A stretch of DNA of 64,000 nucleotides from Bradyrhizobium liaoningense (GTDB lineage Bacteria > Pseudomonadota > Alphaproteobacteria > Rhizobiales > Xanthobacteraceae): the NCBI RefSeq assembly GCF_018130785.1, contig NZ_JAFCJT010000001.1, forward strand, positions 248,001 to 312,000, in the 5' to 3' direction. Of the stretch, positions 17,762 to 26,841 are shown in pieces; positions within the stretch are counted from its first letter, which is position 1; the number at the start of each line of letters is the position of its first letter. A program made the position numbers and the translations under genes. The notes under the pieces were generated by a model, which ran no database searches, was not told where the DNA came from, and saw only the letters and a program-made list of their open reading frames with translations.

Positions 17762-18115
17762 TCAGAGGAACCCCAATCGCTCGATGATGGCGATGATCCA
17801 GAACGCGCCGGCCATCAAGAGCGCAACGCCGACCGCGGCCGAGCCCATGTCCTTGACCCGGCCGATCTGCTTGTCGTGATCCATGGTCAGGCGATCGGCA
17901 AGCTTCTCGATCGCGGTGTTGAGCAGCTCGACCACCAGCACGAACGCGACCGCACAGACCAGCTCGACCGCGCGCATCGCGGTCGCGCCGATGAACCAGG
18001 CCAGCGGCAGCGACAGGAGGAGCGCAAAAATCTCCTCGCGGACGGCCTGCTCCGATCGGAACGCAAAGGCCAGACCGTTACGGGAATTGATCGTGGCCTT
18101 CCAGATCCGCAGCAA
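17762..18115 (-). CDS. dgkA: Diacylglycerol kinase, DgkA type
   Basis: A 117-residue integral membrane kinase that phosphorylates diacylglycerol or related lipids. It has an N-terminal amphipathic part, RSEQAVREE with an acidic active-site residue, and then three hydrophobic segments. The catalytic signature ELLNTAIEKLADR and the KQIGRVKDMGSAAVGVAL segment (Lys-Asp pair) match the family. The likely start is TTG at 18115, 4 nt after the DAHP synthase stop; CTG at 18112 is the alternative. Further in-frame upstream sequence lies inside the preceding gene and is rejected. The use of a weak start next to the upstream stop suggests coupling. Confidence 0.88.
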   Translation of the reverse strand: MLRIWKATINSRNGLAFAFRSEQAVREEIFALLLSLPLAWFIGATAMRAVELVCAVAFVLVVELLNTAIEKLADRLTMDHDKQIGRVKDMGSAAVGVALLMAGAFWIIAIIERLGFL

Positions 18116-18119
18116 GGTT

Positions 18120-19508
18120 TTAGAGTCCCGCTGCGACCGGCATCGGCCTGGCCTTGCCGGCGCGTTCCTGCTTGAGGAGTTCCGCGACCAGGAAAGCCAT
18201 GTCGATCGATTGCTCGGCATTGAGGCGGGGATCGCAGACCGTGTGGTAGCGATCGTTGAGATCCTCGTCGGTGATCGCACGGGCACCGCCGATGCACTCG
18301 GTGACGTCCTGACCGGTCATCTCCAGATGCACGCCGCCGGCGTGCGTGCCTTCCGCCGCGTGGATCGTGAAGAACGACTTCACCTCCGACAGGACGCGGT
18401 CGAACGGGCGCGTCTTGTAGCCTGACGTCGAGGTGATGGTGTTGCCGTGCATGGGATCGCACGACCAGACCACAACCCTGCCCTCGCGCTTCACGGCGCG
18501 GATCAATCCCGGCAGATGGTCGGCGACCTTGTCGGAGCCGAAGCGGTTGATCAGCGTCAGCCGGCCCGGCTCGTTGTCGGGATTGAGCACGTCGATCAGC
18601 TTCAAGAGCTCGTCGGGCTTGAGCGACGGGCCGCACTTCAGGCCGATCGGGTTCTTGATGCCGCGGAAATATTCGACATGGCCGTGATCGAGCTGGCGGG
18701 TGCGGTCGCCGATCCAGATCATGTGGCCCGAGGTCGCGTACCAGTCGCCGGTGGTGGAATCGACCCGGGTCATGGCCTGCTCGTAGCCGAGCAGCAGTGC
18801 CTCGTGGCTGGTGTAGAAATCGGTGGAGCGCAGCTCGGGATGGGCCTCGAGATCGAGGCCACAGGCGCGCATGAAATTGAGCGCGTCCGAGATGCGGTCG
18901 GCCAGCTCCTTATAGCGGCGGGACTGCGGGCTATCCTTGAGGAAGCCGAGCATCCACTCATGCACGCTGCCGAGATTGGCGTAACCACCTGTCGCAAACG
19001 CACGGAGCAGGTTCAGCGTCGCTGCCGACTGGCGGTAGGCCATCAGCTGGCGCTGCGGGTCCGGCACGCGCGCTTCCCTGGTGAAGGCGATGTCGTTGAC
19101 GATGTCGCCGCGATAGCTCGGCAGCTCGACGCCGTTCATCTTCTCGGTCGGCGACGACCGCGGTTTTGCGAACTGGCCGGCAATGCGGCCGACCTTCACC
19201 ACCGGCACCGCGCCGGCATAGGTCAGCACCACCGCCATCTGGAGCAGCACGCGGAAGAAATCGCGGATGTTGTTGGCGCCGTGCTCGGCAAAGCTCTCGG
19301 CGCAATCGCCGCCCTGGAGCAGGAAGGCCTCGCCGGCCGCAACGCGCCCCAGCGACTTCTTCAGATTGCGCGCCTCGCCCGCGAACACCAGCGGCGGAAA
19401 GGTCGCAAGCTGCGCCTCGACGTCGGCCAGGGCCTTGGCGTCAGGATAATCGGGCACCTGTAGCACCGGCTTGCTGCGCCAGGACTCGGGCGTCCACCGC
19501 TCGGACAT
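18120..19508 (-). CDS. Class II (plant-type) 3-deoxy-7-phosphoheptulonate synthase
   Basis: The first enzyme of the shikimate pathway, joining phosphoenolpyruvate and erythrose 4-phosphate. The 462-residue length and motifs such as [26 protein letters not shown] and [11 protein letters not shown], plus the HTVCDPRLN metal region near the end, identify the class II type found in plants, actinobacteria and many alphaproteobacteria rather than E. coli AroFGH. The start [10 protein letters not shown] at 19508 fits the family; a longer reading to 19664 runs into the divergent intergenic region. It leads a run with dgkA and nadE. Feedback behaviour cannot be judged. Confidence 0.95.
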   Translation of the reverse strand: MSERWTPESWRSKPVLQVPDYPDAKALADVEAQLATFPPLVFAGEARNLKKSLGRVAAGEAFLLQGGDCAESFAEHGANNIRDFFRVLLQMAVVLTYAGAVPVVKVGRIAGQFAKPRSSPTEKMNGVELPSYRGDIVNDIAFTREARVPDPQRQLMAYRQSAATLNLLRAFATGGYANLGSVHEWMLGFLKDSPQSRRYKELADRISDALNFMRACGLDLEAHPELRSTDFYTSHEALLLGYEQAMTRVDSTTGDWYATSGHMIWIGDRTRQLDHGHVEYFRGIKNPIGLKCGPSLKPDELLKLIDVLNPDNEPGRLTLINRFGSDKVADHLPGLIRAVKREGRVVVWSCDPMHGNTITSTSGYKTRPFDRVLSEVKSFFTIHAAEGTHAGGVHLEMTGQDVTECIGGARAITDEDLNDRYHTVCDPRLNAEQSIDMAFLVAELLKQERAGKARPMPVAAGL

Positions 19509-19690
19509 CGCAATCTCTCCGTGAAGCAAAAAAGCACAACCTGATCTGTGGGTTGCGAGGGCCGCCTTATACACAGCCCGGTCCCCCGCCGCCAGTTGTA
19601 AATCCATTTCGCACTGCAAACCCTTGCGGCGAAAGCCGAATTCGCATTTGCTGAGGGCTGGCACGGAAACTGGCAGGACATTGGCTGCCC

Positions 19691-20587
19691 ATGGACGCGG
19701 CGCGCGACGACGTTTTCATCGACGAGATCACCTTCCCGGCGACGGACGGGTATCCGCTGGCCGGCACCCTGTTCCTGCCGCGCGGCACCAAACGCCATGC
19801 CGTGCTGATCAACTCCGCCACCGCCGTCCCGCGAAAGATCTATCGCGGCTTTGCCTCCTACCTCGCCCATCGCGGCTGCGCGGTCATGACCTACGACTAT
19901 CGCGGCATCGGCGACTCCCGGCAGCCGGCGATGGTCGGCTACAACCAGCCGAAATCGCTTGTCGGCTTCAAGGCCTCGATGTCGGACTGGGCCGCGCAAG
20001 ATGTTACCGCCGCGGTGCGCTGGATGCGCGAGCGCTACAATACCCTGCCGCTCGCCTATGTCGGCCACTCCTTTGGCGGCCAGGCGCTCGGACTCATCGC
20101 CAACAACAGCGACATTTCGCGCGCCGCCTTCGTGGCCTCGCAGGCCGCGACTTGGCGGCTGATGACGTCGCCGGAAAAATACCGCGTCTTCGCCTTCATG
20201 AATTTTGTCGGCGTGCCGCTCGTCCACACGCTCGGCTACGCGCCTGGCTGGGCGGGCATCGGCGAGGATCTGCCCAAGGGCGTCTTCCTGCAATGGGCGG
20301 ACTGGGTCTCGAGCCCGCGCTACCTCTTCGATTCAAAACTGCCGGCGCTGGAGAATTTTGCAAACTACAAAGGCGAGCTGCGCGCGCTCTGCTTCTCCGA
20401 CGATCCCTGGGCGACGCGGCCCGCGGTCGAGCTGCTCACGAGCGGCTTCACCGCGATCAAGCCGGAGGTGCTGACGGTCAAGCCGTCCGACGTCGGCGCC
20501 AAGGCGATCGGCCATTTCGGCTTCTTCCGCCCCGAGCACCGCGACACGCTGTGGCGCGGCGTGGCGGAATGGATCCAGGGGGAGTAA
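19691..20587 (+). CDS. Alpha/beta hydrolase, serine aminopeptidase-like (S33/YheT type)
   Basis: A 298-residue cytosolic alpha/beta hydrolase without a signal peptide. The oxyanion and nucleophile regions are visible: the opening [21 protein letters not shown], then [10 protein letters not shown], the nucleophile elbow GHSFGG, a late acidic residue in FSDDPWA, and His in [12 protein letters not shown] as the catalytic histidine. This layout fits the group of esterases or thioesterases annotated as serine aminopeptidase S33 family. It is divergent from DAHP synthase and ends 3 nt before the convergent small gene at 20591. Substrate unknown. Confidence 0.87.
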   Translation: MDAARDDVFIDEITFPATDGYPLAGTLFLPRGTKRHAVLINSATAVPRKIYRGFASYLAHRGCAVMTYDYRGIGDSRQPAMVGYNQPKSLVGFKASMSDWAAQDVTAAVRWMRERYNTLPLAYVGHSFGGQALGLIANNSDISRAAFVASQAATWRLMTSPEKYRVFAFMNFVGVPLVHTLGYAPGWAGIGEDLPKGVFLQWADWVSSPRYLFDSKLPALENFANYKGELRALCFSDDPWATRPAVELLTSGFTAIKPEVLTVKPSDVGAKAIGHFGFFRPEHRDTLWRGVAEWIQGE

Positions 20588-20590
20588 GCC

Positions 20591-20854
20591 TTAGCGGATG
20601 ATCGTCGTCAGAGACGAGTAGCGCCGGTTCGGCTTGGCCTCGCCCGGCGCAAACTGCGCGAAGGCCTCGCTGACGCGGACCGCCGGCGGCGTGTCGCTTG
20701 CGAAGCGGAATTCCTTTGGCCGCGGCGCGTAGAAGCTGGCGCTGTAATAGGCGTCGTCGAAACGCGCCTCGCCGACGCCGAACAATGCGTCGCAGACGAA
20801 CAGGAGTGCGTAGACTCCAGCGACCGCCACGACGATCTCCTTGAAAATTGACAT
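20591..20854 (-). CDS. Small membrane-anchored protein of unknown function
   Basis: An 87-residue product starting MSIFKEIVVAVAGVYALLF. One N-terminal hydrophobic helix (about 5-25) looks like a signal anchor, followed by a hydrophilic, probably periplasmic part rich in Arg, Phe and Tyr (FDDAYYSASFYAPRPKEFRF). No domain is recognised. The start at 20854 places the helix at the N-terminus; a 15-residue extension to 20899 is possible but less likely. It is convergent with the hydrolase gene. Confidence 0.7.
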   Translation of the reverse strand: MSIFKEIVVAVAGVYALLFVCDALFGVGEARFDDAYYSASFYAPRPKEFRFASDTPPAVRVSEAFAQFAPGEAKPNRRYSSLTTIIR

Positions 20855-20978
20855 GCAAATGCCCCAGCCTTTTGCGGTGAGAATGCACGCCGGTTCCAAA
20901 GCCGAGGTTTAAGGCCACAGCCTTCTTGTCCGCAGGGTTTGCCGCCGCTGAGCGGATTGCAGACGATTTTATCGACTT

Positions 20979-21014
20979 CAAAAAAAGAGCCCGCCTGACC
21001 GGATCAGGCGGGCC
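20979..21014 (-). terminator. Rho-independent terminator after the aldehyde dehydrogenase
   Basis: A perfect 9-bp stem CCCGCCTGA / TCAGGCGGG (20990-20998 and 21004-21012) with a 5-nt loop. Read on the minus strand it is followed by a run of seven T (20980-20986). This lies 25 nt past the stop of the minus-strand aldehyde dehydrogenase and is the clearest intrinsic terminator in the window. Confidence 0.85.
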
Positions 21015-21038
21015 CAGGATTGGCCGATCGGGAGGTTA

Positions 21039-22523
21039 TCAGACGGCCAGATTCATCCAGACAGCCTTGGGCTCGGTGAAATTGTCGAGCGCGGCGGTGC
21101 CGTGCTCACGGCCGAGGCCGGAGTCGCGCTCGCCGCCCCAGGGCAGACGCACGTCGGTGTAGCCATAGGTGTTCATCCAGACCGTGCCCGCCCGCGCCCG
21201 CTTGGCGAAGCGCTGGAGCTTGCCGACGTCGCGGCTCCAGACGCCGGCGGCGAGGCTGTAGGCCGTGCCGTTGGCGATCCTGAGCGCGTCGGCCTCGTCC
21301 TTGAACTTGATGACGCTGACGACGGGGCCGAATATCTCCTCCTGCGAGATCCGCATCTCGTGCGCGACGCCTGCGAACACCGCGGGGCTGATGAAATAGC
21401 CGCGATCTCCGACTTTCTCGCCACCGGTGACGAGGGTCGCGCCCTCCTTCTGGCCGATGTCGACATAGTCGAGGATCGACTTCATCTGCTTCTCGGAGAT
21501 GACGGGGCCGAGCGCCGTCTTGCGATCGAGCGGATCGCCGATTCTGAGCGACTTCGCGCGCGCGGCGAGACGCTCGACGACCTCGTCATAGGCCTTCTCC
21601 TGCACCAGCACCCGGGAGCCTGCCGAGCACACCTGACCCGCATTGAAGAAGATGCCGGAAGCCGCAGCCTTGGAGGCCGCTTCGAGATCGGCGTCATCGA
21701 AGATGACGTTGGCCGACTTGCCGCCGAGTTCGAGCGAGACGCGCTTGAAGTTGCTCGCCGCACCCTTCATGATTCCACGGCCGACGCCGGGCGAGCCGGT
21801 GAAGGTCACCTTGTCGACGTCGGGGTGATTGACCAGCGCGTCGCCGACGACACGGCCCGGCCCGGTGACGACGTTGAAGACGCCCGCCGGCAGGCCCGCT
21901 TCGAGTGCAAGCTCGGCAATGCGCAGCGCCGACAACGAGGTCAGCTCGGCCGGCTTCATCACGATGGTGCAGCCGCAGGCCAGCGCCGGCGCGAGCTTCC
22001 ACATGCCGATCATCAGCGGGAAATTCCACGGCACGATCGCTGCGACCACGCCGACCGGCTCACGCACGGTGTAGGTCAGCGCATCGTCGCGCACGGGCAC
22101 GACGTCTCCGCTGATCTTGTCGGCCCAGCCGGCGTAGTAGGTCAGCGTGTCGACCGCGGCCGGAAAATCCTGGCGCGTCGTCGCGGAGATCGGCTTGCCG
22201 GCGTCGATCGACTCGAGCTCGATGATTTCTTCGGCGTGCGCCTTGAGCAGGTCCGCCCAGCGCAGCAGGATCTGCCCCCGCTCGGAGGCGCGCATCGTGC
22301 GCCACGGGCCTTCGAACGCCCGGCGTGCGGCCGCGACTGCGTGCTCAACATCGGCCTCGCCGCCTTCGGCGACGACAGCGATGACCTGCCCGGTGGCGGG
22401 ATTGAGGGATTTGAAGGTACGGCCGGAGCTTGCGGGGACGCGGCGGCCGTCGATCAGCAGATGCTGCGGCCGGGCCATGAACTCGGCGGCCGGCGAATGC
22501 GCGAAGTCATATGCAACAGACAT
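21039..22523 (-). CDS. Aldehyde dehydrogenase family protein
   Basis: A 494-residue NAD(P)-dependent aldehyde dehydrogenase. Catalytic residues are Asn167 (VPWNFPL), Glu265 (LELGGKSANV) and Cys299 (FNAGQVCS), and the Rossmann motif FTGSPGVG is at 241-248. The nearest well-known relatives by pattern are betaine or aminobutyraldehyde-type enzymes, but the substrate is not assigned. The start is ATG 22523 (AGGAGG seven nucleotides upstream) or the adjacent ATG 22526. It is divergent from a ModE-like/PBP-like regulator across 113 nt that hold an 18-bp palindrome, and it ends in a strong terminator, so it is probably a single-gene unit under that regulator. Confidence 0.93.
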   Translation of the reverse strand: MSVAYDFAHSPAAEFMARPQHLLIDGRRVPASSGRTFKSLNPATGQVIAVVAEGGEADVEHAVAAARRAFEGPWRTMRASERGQILLRWADLLKAHAEEIIELESIDAGKPISATTRQDFPAAVDTLTYYAGWADKISGDVVPVRDDALTYTVREPVGVVAAIVPWNFPLMIGMWKLAPALACGCTIVMKPAELTSLSALRIAELALEAGLPAGVFNVVTGPGRVVGDALVNHPDVDKVTFTGSPGVGRGIMKGAASNFKRVSLELGGKSANVIFDDADLEAASKAAASGIFFNAGQVCSAGSRVLVQEKAYDEVVERLAARAKSLRIGDPLDRKTALGPVISEKQMKSILDYVDIGQKEGATLVTGGEKVGDRGYFISPAVFAGVAHEMRISQEEIFGPVVSVIKFKDEADALRIANGTAYSLAAGVWSRDVGKLQRFAKRARAGTVWMNTYGYTDVRLPWGGERDSGLGREHGTAALDNFTEPKAVWMNLAV

Positions 22524-22608
22524 CATATTTCCTCCTGTTCTGGTATGCCAGGATAGGCCGCGATTGGCTGGAGTAAATATGATATGATCTGCAAATGGAT
22601 GCCCTACA

Positions 22609-22626
22609 TATGAAGCGTAGTTCATA
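22609..22626. promoter_or_regulatory. Palindrome in the divergent promoter of regulator and aldehyde dehydrogenase
   Basis: TATGAA-GCGTAG-TTCATA: perfect 6-bp inverted arms with a 6-nt spacer, ending 10 nt before the regulator start at 22637. Nearby, 22578-22589 carries further TATGAT-like half sites. This is a candidate operator for autoregulation by the divergently encoded regulator and for control of the aldehyde dehydrogenase. It differs from the three Mo-box-like sites elsewhere in the window. Confidence 0.5.
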
Positions 22627-22636
22627 AGGTTTTCAG

Positions 22637-23719
22637 ATGCTTCAGATCGAGATCGAAGCCGTCTGGCGATTTCGCCACGAGGGCAGCCCGCGCACCGCAG
22701 TCGTCATGCTCGGCGTGCTCAACGAGATCCGGAAGACCGGAAAGATCACGAGCGCGGCCAGCGATGCGCACCTGTCCTACCGGCACGTCTGGAACCTGAT
22801 CGAGCAATGGTCGGAGTTCTTCGGAACTCCTCTGGTCGAAACCCAGCGCGGCAAGGGCTCAAAACTCACGCCGTTCGGCGAGCGGCTGGTGTGGGCCGGC
22901 GAGCGCATGCAGGCCCGGCTCGGCCCGCAGCTCGAAAACCTGGCGCAGGAGCTGGCGAGCGAGATCAAGCCGTTCCTCGAACAGCGCCCTTCGGTGATCC
23001 GCGTTCATGCCAGCCACGGCTTTGCCGTGGCAAAACTGCGCGAATTCCTCGATCGCGAGCCCGGCATCGGCGTCGACCTTCGCTATGTCAGCAACCAGCA
23101 TTCGCTGGTTGCGCTGGCGCAAGGCGCCTGCGATCTCTCGGGCCTGCATCTGCCGCACGGCGCGTTGCGCGCGCAAGGCATCAAGGCGGCACGCGAATGG
23201 CTGGATCCGCGCGAGGATCGCATCATCAGTTTCGTCACGCGCGAGATGGGGCTGATGGTCGCGCGCGGCAATCCGCTGCGCATCGCTTCGCTTCAGGATC
23301 TCACCGGGCCAAAAGTCCGCTTCGTCAACCGCGACCATGATTCCGGCACGCGGCTGTTGTTCGACCAGCTGCTTGCCGCGAACGGCATCGACGAGAGCAG
23401 GATCAACGGCGCGCAGCAGATCGAGTTCACCCACGCCGCGGTCGCTGCCTATGTCGCGAGCGGCATGGCGGATGCGAGCTTTGGCGTCGAGGCGGCCGCT
23501 CGCCACTTTGGCCTCGATTTCATCCGCATCCTCACCGAGGATTATTTCTTCGTCTGCAAGCGCGCGTTCCTCGATACCGGGCCGATGCAGCGCATCCTGG
23601 AGATCATGCGCAGCGCCGATTTCCGCGCCGCCGTCGCCACCCTGCCCGGCTACGTGCCGTCGGATACCGGCAACGTGACCGGCGTGAAGGCGTTTCTGGA
23701 GATGCACGCCGTGCGGTGA
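22637..23719 (+). CDS. ModE-like winged-helix regulator with C-terminal PBP-like ligand domain
   Basis: A 360-residue regulator. Residues about 25-85 form a LysR/ModE-type winged helix: VVMLGVLNEIRKTGKITSAA, then SYRHVWNLIEQW as the recognition helix, then GKGSKLTPFGERLV as the wing typical of ModE. Residues about 115-355 resemble a type 2 periplasmic-binding-protein fold (PF12727-like), with VRVHASHGFAVAKLREFL and an FVNRDHDSGTRLLFDQLL motif. Such proteins sense oxyanions or other small ligands. It is divergent from an aldehyde dehydrogenase. The ligand is unknown; molybdate, tungstate or a small organic acid are all possible. Confidence 0.85.
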   Translation: MLQIEIEAVWRFRHEGSPRTAVVMLGVLNEIRKTGKITSAASDAHLSYRHVWNLIEQWSEFFGTPLVETQRGKGSKLTPFGERLVWAGERMQARLGPQLENLAQELASEIKPFLEQRPSVIRVHASHGFAVAKLREFLDREPGIGVDLRYVSNQHSLVALAQGACDLSGLHLPHGALRAQGIKAAREWLDPREDRIISFVTREMGLMVARGNPLRIASLQDLTGPKVRFVNRDHDSGTRLLFDQLLAANGIDESRINGAQQIEFTHAAVAAYVASGMADASFGVEAAARHFGLDFIRILTEDYFFVCKRAFLDTGPMQRILEIMRSADFRAAVATLPGYVPSDTGNVTGVKAFLEMHAVR

Positions 23720-23790
23720 TGTCGCATGCCGCATGCAGGCCATGCGCACGGCAGATCCGGCCCGGAACCGTCTGGACGAGGCCCGGCGTT

Positions 23791-23814
23791 CGTTATATCT
23801 ATACAGATATAGCG
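23791..23814 (+). promoter_or_regulatory. Putative Mo-box (ModE/MopAB-type operator), site 1
   Basis: CGTTATAT, 8-nt spacer CTATACAG, ATATAGCG: an inverted repeat with seven of eight arm positions matching. The arrangement CGnTATAT-N8-ATATAnCG is the geometry described for ModE and for MopA/MopB of Rhodobacter. It lies 38 nt upstream of the amidotransferase start (23853), in the gap after the PBP-like regulator, so it could control the amidotransferase / aldehyde dehydrogenase / methyltransferase run. Two further copies are at 33520 and 33614. Confidence 0.65.
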
Positions 23815-23852
23815 GATACCGTCGAAAGACCCCGCGCAACAGGGTTTTGTGG

Positions 23853-24599
23853 ATGTTTCAACGCCGCCGGTCTGCCGTCGCGCTCCGTCACGTGGCCTTC
23901 GAGGATCTCGGCCTGCTGGCGCCGATCATGGAACGTGAGGGCTGGAACGTGTCGTTCTGCGAGGCGCCGGTCGACGATCTCAGCCATTGCTCGATTGGGG
24001 ATGCCGACCTGCTGATCGTGCTCGGCGGCCCGATCGGCGTCTACGAGACCCAGAGCTATCCGTTCCTCACAAGGGAAATTGATCTCCTGGAGCGCCGCCT
24101 TGCGCAGGGACTGCCGACACTCGGGATCTGTCTCGGCGCGCAGCTCATGGCGAAGGCGCTCGGCGCGCGCGTCTATGCCGGAGGTGTGAAGGAGATCGGC
24201 TGGGGATCGATAACATTGTCGGACGCAGGCCGTGCCTCCAGCCTGAAGCCGCTCGCCGAGGGCGCGCCGGTTCTGCACTGGCACGGCGACACGTTCGATC
24301 TCCCCGACAACGCCGCGCGACTCGCCTCGAACGAAAACTACGCGAACCAGGCATTTGCCTTTGGCAGCAACGCGCTCGCGCTCCAGTTTCATCTCGAGGC
24401 CGATCCGCGGCAGCTCGAGGAATGGTATGTCGGCCATGCCGTCGAGCTCGCGTCCGCCAGGATTTCGGTGCAGGAGCTTCGCGCCAGGACGGCCGAGGTC
24501 TCAAAGACCGTCGCACGCGCCGCCGACCGAGTGTTCACGACATGGCTCAGCCAGCTCGGCCAGGGAAACGCCGCTGGCAAAACCGCACAAGCAAGGTGA
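23853..24599 (+). CDS. Class I glutamine amidotransferase
   Basis: A 248-residue stand-alone GATase1 domain similar to the amidotransferase part of GMP synthase. It shows the nucleophile elbow GICLGAQ with Cys93, and LQFHLEADP with His180 and Glu182, completing the triad. The loop LIVLGGPIGVYE (54-65) is the usual oxyanion-side motif. The start MFQRRRSAVALRHV is chosen because the Mo-box-like operator lies upstream of it; a reading from 23733 would include the operator. It is followed 6 nt later by an aldehyde dehydrogenase. Possible roles are hydrolysis of gamma-glutamyl compounds or supplying ammonia; not determinable here. Confidence 0.88.
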   Translation: MFQRRRSAVALRHVAFEDLGLLAPIMEREGWNVSFCEAPVDDLSHCSIGDADLLIVLGGPIGVYETQSYPFLTREIDLLERRLAQGLPTLGICLGAQLMAKALGARVYAGGVKEIGWGSITLSDAGRASSLKPLAEGAPVLHWHGDTFDLPDNAARLASNENYANQAFAFGSNALALQFHLEADPRQLEEWYVGHAVELASARISVQELRARTAEVSKTVARAADRVFTTWLSQLGQGNAAGKTAQAR

Positions 24600-24605
24600 A
24601 GAACA

Positions 24606-26033
24606 ATGGCGGAATATCCTCTGATCGAACTCTACATCGACGGCCAATGGAAGCGCGCCAGCGGACAGCCGATCATCAATCCCGCCGACGAGAGCGTGCT
24701 GGGCACCGTCCCCACCGCCACCAGGGCCGATCTCGACAACGCACTCGCCGCCGCCGAGAAGGGCTTTGCGATCTGGCGCAGCACCGCGCCCGCCAAGCGC
24801 GCGCAGATCATCCTGAAGGCCGCTTCCCTCATCCGCGAACGCGTCGATGTGATGGCATCAGCAATGACGCTCGAACAGGGCAAGCCGATCGAACAGGCGC
24901 GGCTCGAAATCCTGCGCGGCTGCGACATCATCGAATGGGATGCCACCGAAGGCCTGCGCCTCTACGGCCGGGTGATCCCGAGCGAGCCCGGCATGCGCCA
25001 CACCGTGCTGCGGCAGCCGATCGGCCCGGTCGCGGCGTTCTCGCCGTGGAATTTCCCCATGAGCTCGCCGGCCCGAAAAGTGGCAGGCGCCCTCTCCGCC
25101 GGCTGCTCGATCATCCTCAAAGCCTCCGAAGAAACGCCAGCGGGCGCGTTCCAGCTGGTCCGCGCCTTCCATGACGCGGGTCTTCCGGCCGGCGTGCTCA
25201 ATCTCGTGTTCGGCAATCCCGCCGAGATCTCGGAATACCTCATTCCGCAATCGCGCATCCGCCTCGTCACCTTCACGGGCTCCATTCCCGTCGGCAAGCA
25301 TCTCGCGGAGATGGCCGGCCGCCACATGAAGCCCGCGATCATGGAGCTTGGCGGCCACGCGCCGGTAATCGTCTGCGACGACGTCGATCCCGTTGCGACC
25401 GGGGCCGCCTCTGCTATCGGCAAGTCGCGGAATGCGGGACAAGTCTGCGTCGCGCCGACGCGCTTCTTCGTGCAGGAAAAGATCTACGAGCAGTTCGCGC
25501 AATCCTTTGCCGAGCGCGCCAGCCAGCTGAAAGTCGGCAACGGCCTCGATCCCTCGACCCAGCTCGGGCCGCTGGCCAATGCACGCCGCATCGATGCCAT
25601 GGAGACGCTGGTTGCGGACGCCAAGGCCAAGGGCGCGCGCGTGCTCGCCGGCGGGCAGCGCATCGGCAATCGCGGCTATTTCTTTCCGCTCACCGTGCTC
25701 GCTGATCTGCCCGACGATGCCCGCGCCATGAACGAGGAGCCGTTCGGGCCGCTCGCGCTAGTCAATCCGGTCAAGACGCTGGATGAGGCGATCGAGAGGG
25801 CCAACGCCCTTCCCTACGGCCTTGCCGCCTACGCGTTCACGCGCTCGGCGAGCAATGCCGAGCGCCTCGCCGAGAGCGTCGAGGTCGGAAACCTCTCGAT
25901 CAACCATTTCGTCGCCTCCGTCGCGGAGACGCCGTTTGGCGGCGTGAAGGACAGCGGTTACGGGCGTGAAGGCGGCACCGAGGGCTTGCAGTGCTACACC
26001 GTCGTCAAGAACGTGTCGCATAAGACGCTGTAG
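24606..26033 (+). CDS. NAD(P)-dependent aldehyde dehydrogenase, succinate-semialdehyde type
   Basis: 475 residues with catalytic Asn149 (SPWNFPM), Glu247 (MELGGHAPVIV) and Cys281 (NAGQVCVAPTR). The ELGGHAP and QVCVAPTR motifs and the TLEQGKPIEQA segment are close to the GabD-like succinate-semialdehyde dehydrogenase group, though many such enzymes take other aldehydes. It follows the amidotransferase by 6 nt and precedes a methyltransferase by 8 nt, so the three form one transcript probably read from the Mo-box-like site at 23791. The pairing of amidotransferase and aldehyde dehydrogenase recalls gamma-glutamyl polyamine degradation (PuuD/PuuC), but no glutamyl-ligase is adjacent. Confidence 0.92.
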   Translation: MAEYPLIELYIDGQWKRASGQPIINPADESVLGTVPTATRADLDNALAAAEKGFAIWRSTAPAKRAQIILKAASLIRERVDVMASAMTLEQGKPIEQARLEILRGCDIIEWDATEGLRLYGRVIPSEPGMRHTVLRQPIGPVAAFSPWNFPMSSPARKVAGALSAGCSIILKASEETPAGAFQLVRAFHDAGLPAGVLNLVFGNPAEISEYLIPQSRIRLVTFTGSIPVGKHLAEMAGRHMKPAIMELGGHAPVIVCDDVDPVATGAASAIGKSRNAGQVCVAPTRFFVQEKIYEQFAQSFAERASQLKVGNGLDPSTQLGPLANARRIDAMETLVADAKAKGARVLAGGQRIGNRGYFFPLTVLADLPDDARAMNEEPFGPLALVNPVKTLDEAIERANALPYGLAAYAFTRSASNAERLAESVEVGNLSINHFVASVAETPFGGVKDSGYGREGGTEGLQCYTVVKNVSHKTL

Positions 26034-26041
26034 GATCGTTC

Positions 26042-26827
26042 ATGCAGGACGCCGCACCACGCCACCAGGACGGCAGCGCCGGCGACGCCAATTACGGCGC
26101 CATCGGCAAGGGCTACACGAATTTCCGCCGCCCGGACCCACGCATCGCCGAGCTGATCGACGCGGCGCTCAGCGAGGCCCGCACCATCCTCAATGTCGGC
26201 GCGGGCGCCGGCTCCTACGAGCCGGTCGGCCGCACCGTGACGCCGGTCGAGCCGTCGCAATCGATGCGGGCGCAGCGGCCGGCTCATCTTCCCGCGGCGA
26301 TCGATGCGGTCGCGGAGAAGCTGCCCTTCGAGGACGGCGCGTTTGGCGCCGCGATGTCGACCTTCTCGGTGCATCAGTGGAAGAACCTGAACGCCGGCCT
26401 CTCCGAGATGCGGCGGGTGACGCGCGGCCCGATCGCGATCATGACCTGCGCCCCCGACGAGCTCGATCGCTTCTGGCTCAACGCCTATTGCCCGGAGGTG
26501 ATCGCGGTCGAGGCTGTGCGCTATCCGGCAATCCGCGAGATCGCGGAAGGCCTCGGCGGCACAACGGATGTCCTGCCCGTCCCGATCCCGCTCGACTGCA
26601 CCGACGGCTTCAACGAGGCCTATTACGGCCGCCCCGAGATGCTGCTCGATCCGGCCGCGCGGCTCGCCTGCTCGGCCTGGAGCTTTGTTGCCGACGATGT
26701 GGTGCGGCGTTTCGAGGACCATCTCGGCAGCGATCTCGCATCCGGCCGGTGGGATGAACGGCACGGGCACTATCGGCGGCGTCCGACTTTCGTCGGCTCG
26801 CTCAAGCTGATCGTCAACCACATCTGA
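26042..26827 (+). CDS. Class I SAM-dependent methyltransferase
   Basis: A 261-residue methyltransferase with the SAM-binding motif ILNVGAGAGSYEP (about 46-58), the acidic strand VTPVEPSQ in place of a typical D/E-x, and a later LPFEDGAFGAAMS motif, the usual post-I/II pattern of UbiE-like methyltransferases. The C-terminal half shows SAWSFVADDVVRRFEDHL and no further domain. It is third in the run after the amidotransferase and aldehyde dehydrogenase (8-nt gap) and ends 14 nt from the convergent LuxR-type gene. Substrate unknown. Confidence 0.88.
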   Translation: MQDAAPRHQDGSAGDANYGAIGKGYTNFRRPDPRIAELIDAALSEARTILNVGAGAGSYEPVGRTVTPVEPSQSMRAQRPAHLPAAIDAVAEKLPFEDGAFGAAMSTFSVHQWKNLNAGLSEMRRVTRGPIAIMTCAPDELDRFWLNAYCPEVIAVEAVRYPAIREIAEGLGGTTDVLPVPIPLDCTDGFNEAYYGRPEMLLDPAARLACSAWSFVADDVVRRFEDHLGSDLASGRWDERHGHYRRRPTFVGSLKLIVNHI

Positions 26828-26841
26828 CCCGGCGCGGCACC

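Noticed and set aside
24606-26033. Assignment of the amidotransferase/aldehyde dehydrogenase run to the Puu putrescine pathway
   Set aside because: No PuuA ligase, PuuB oxidase or PuuP permease is nearby, and the amidotransferase is closer to the GMP synthase type than to PuuD.
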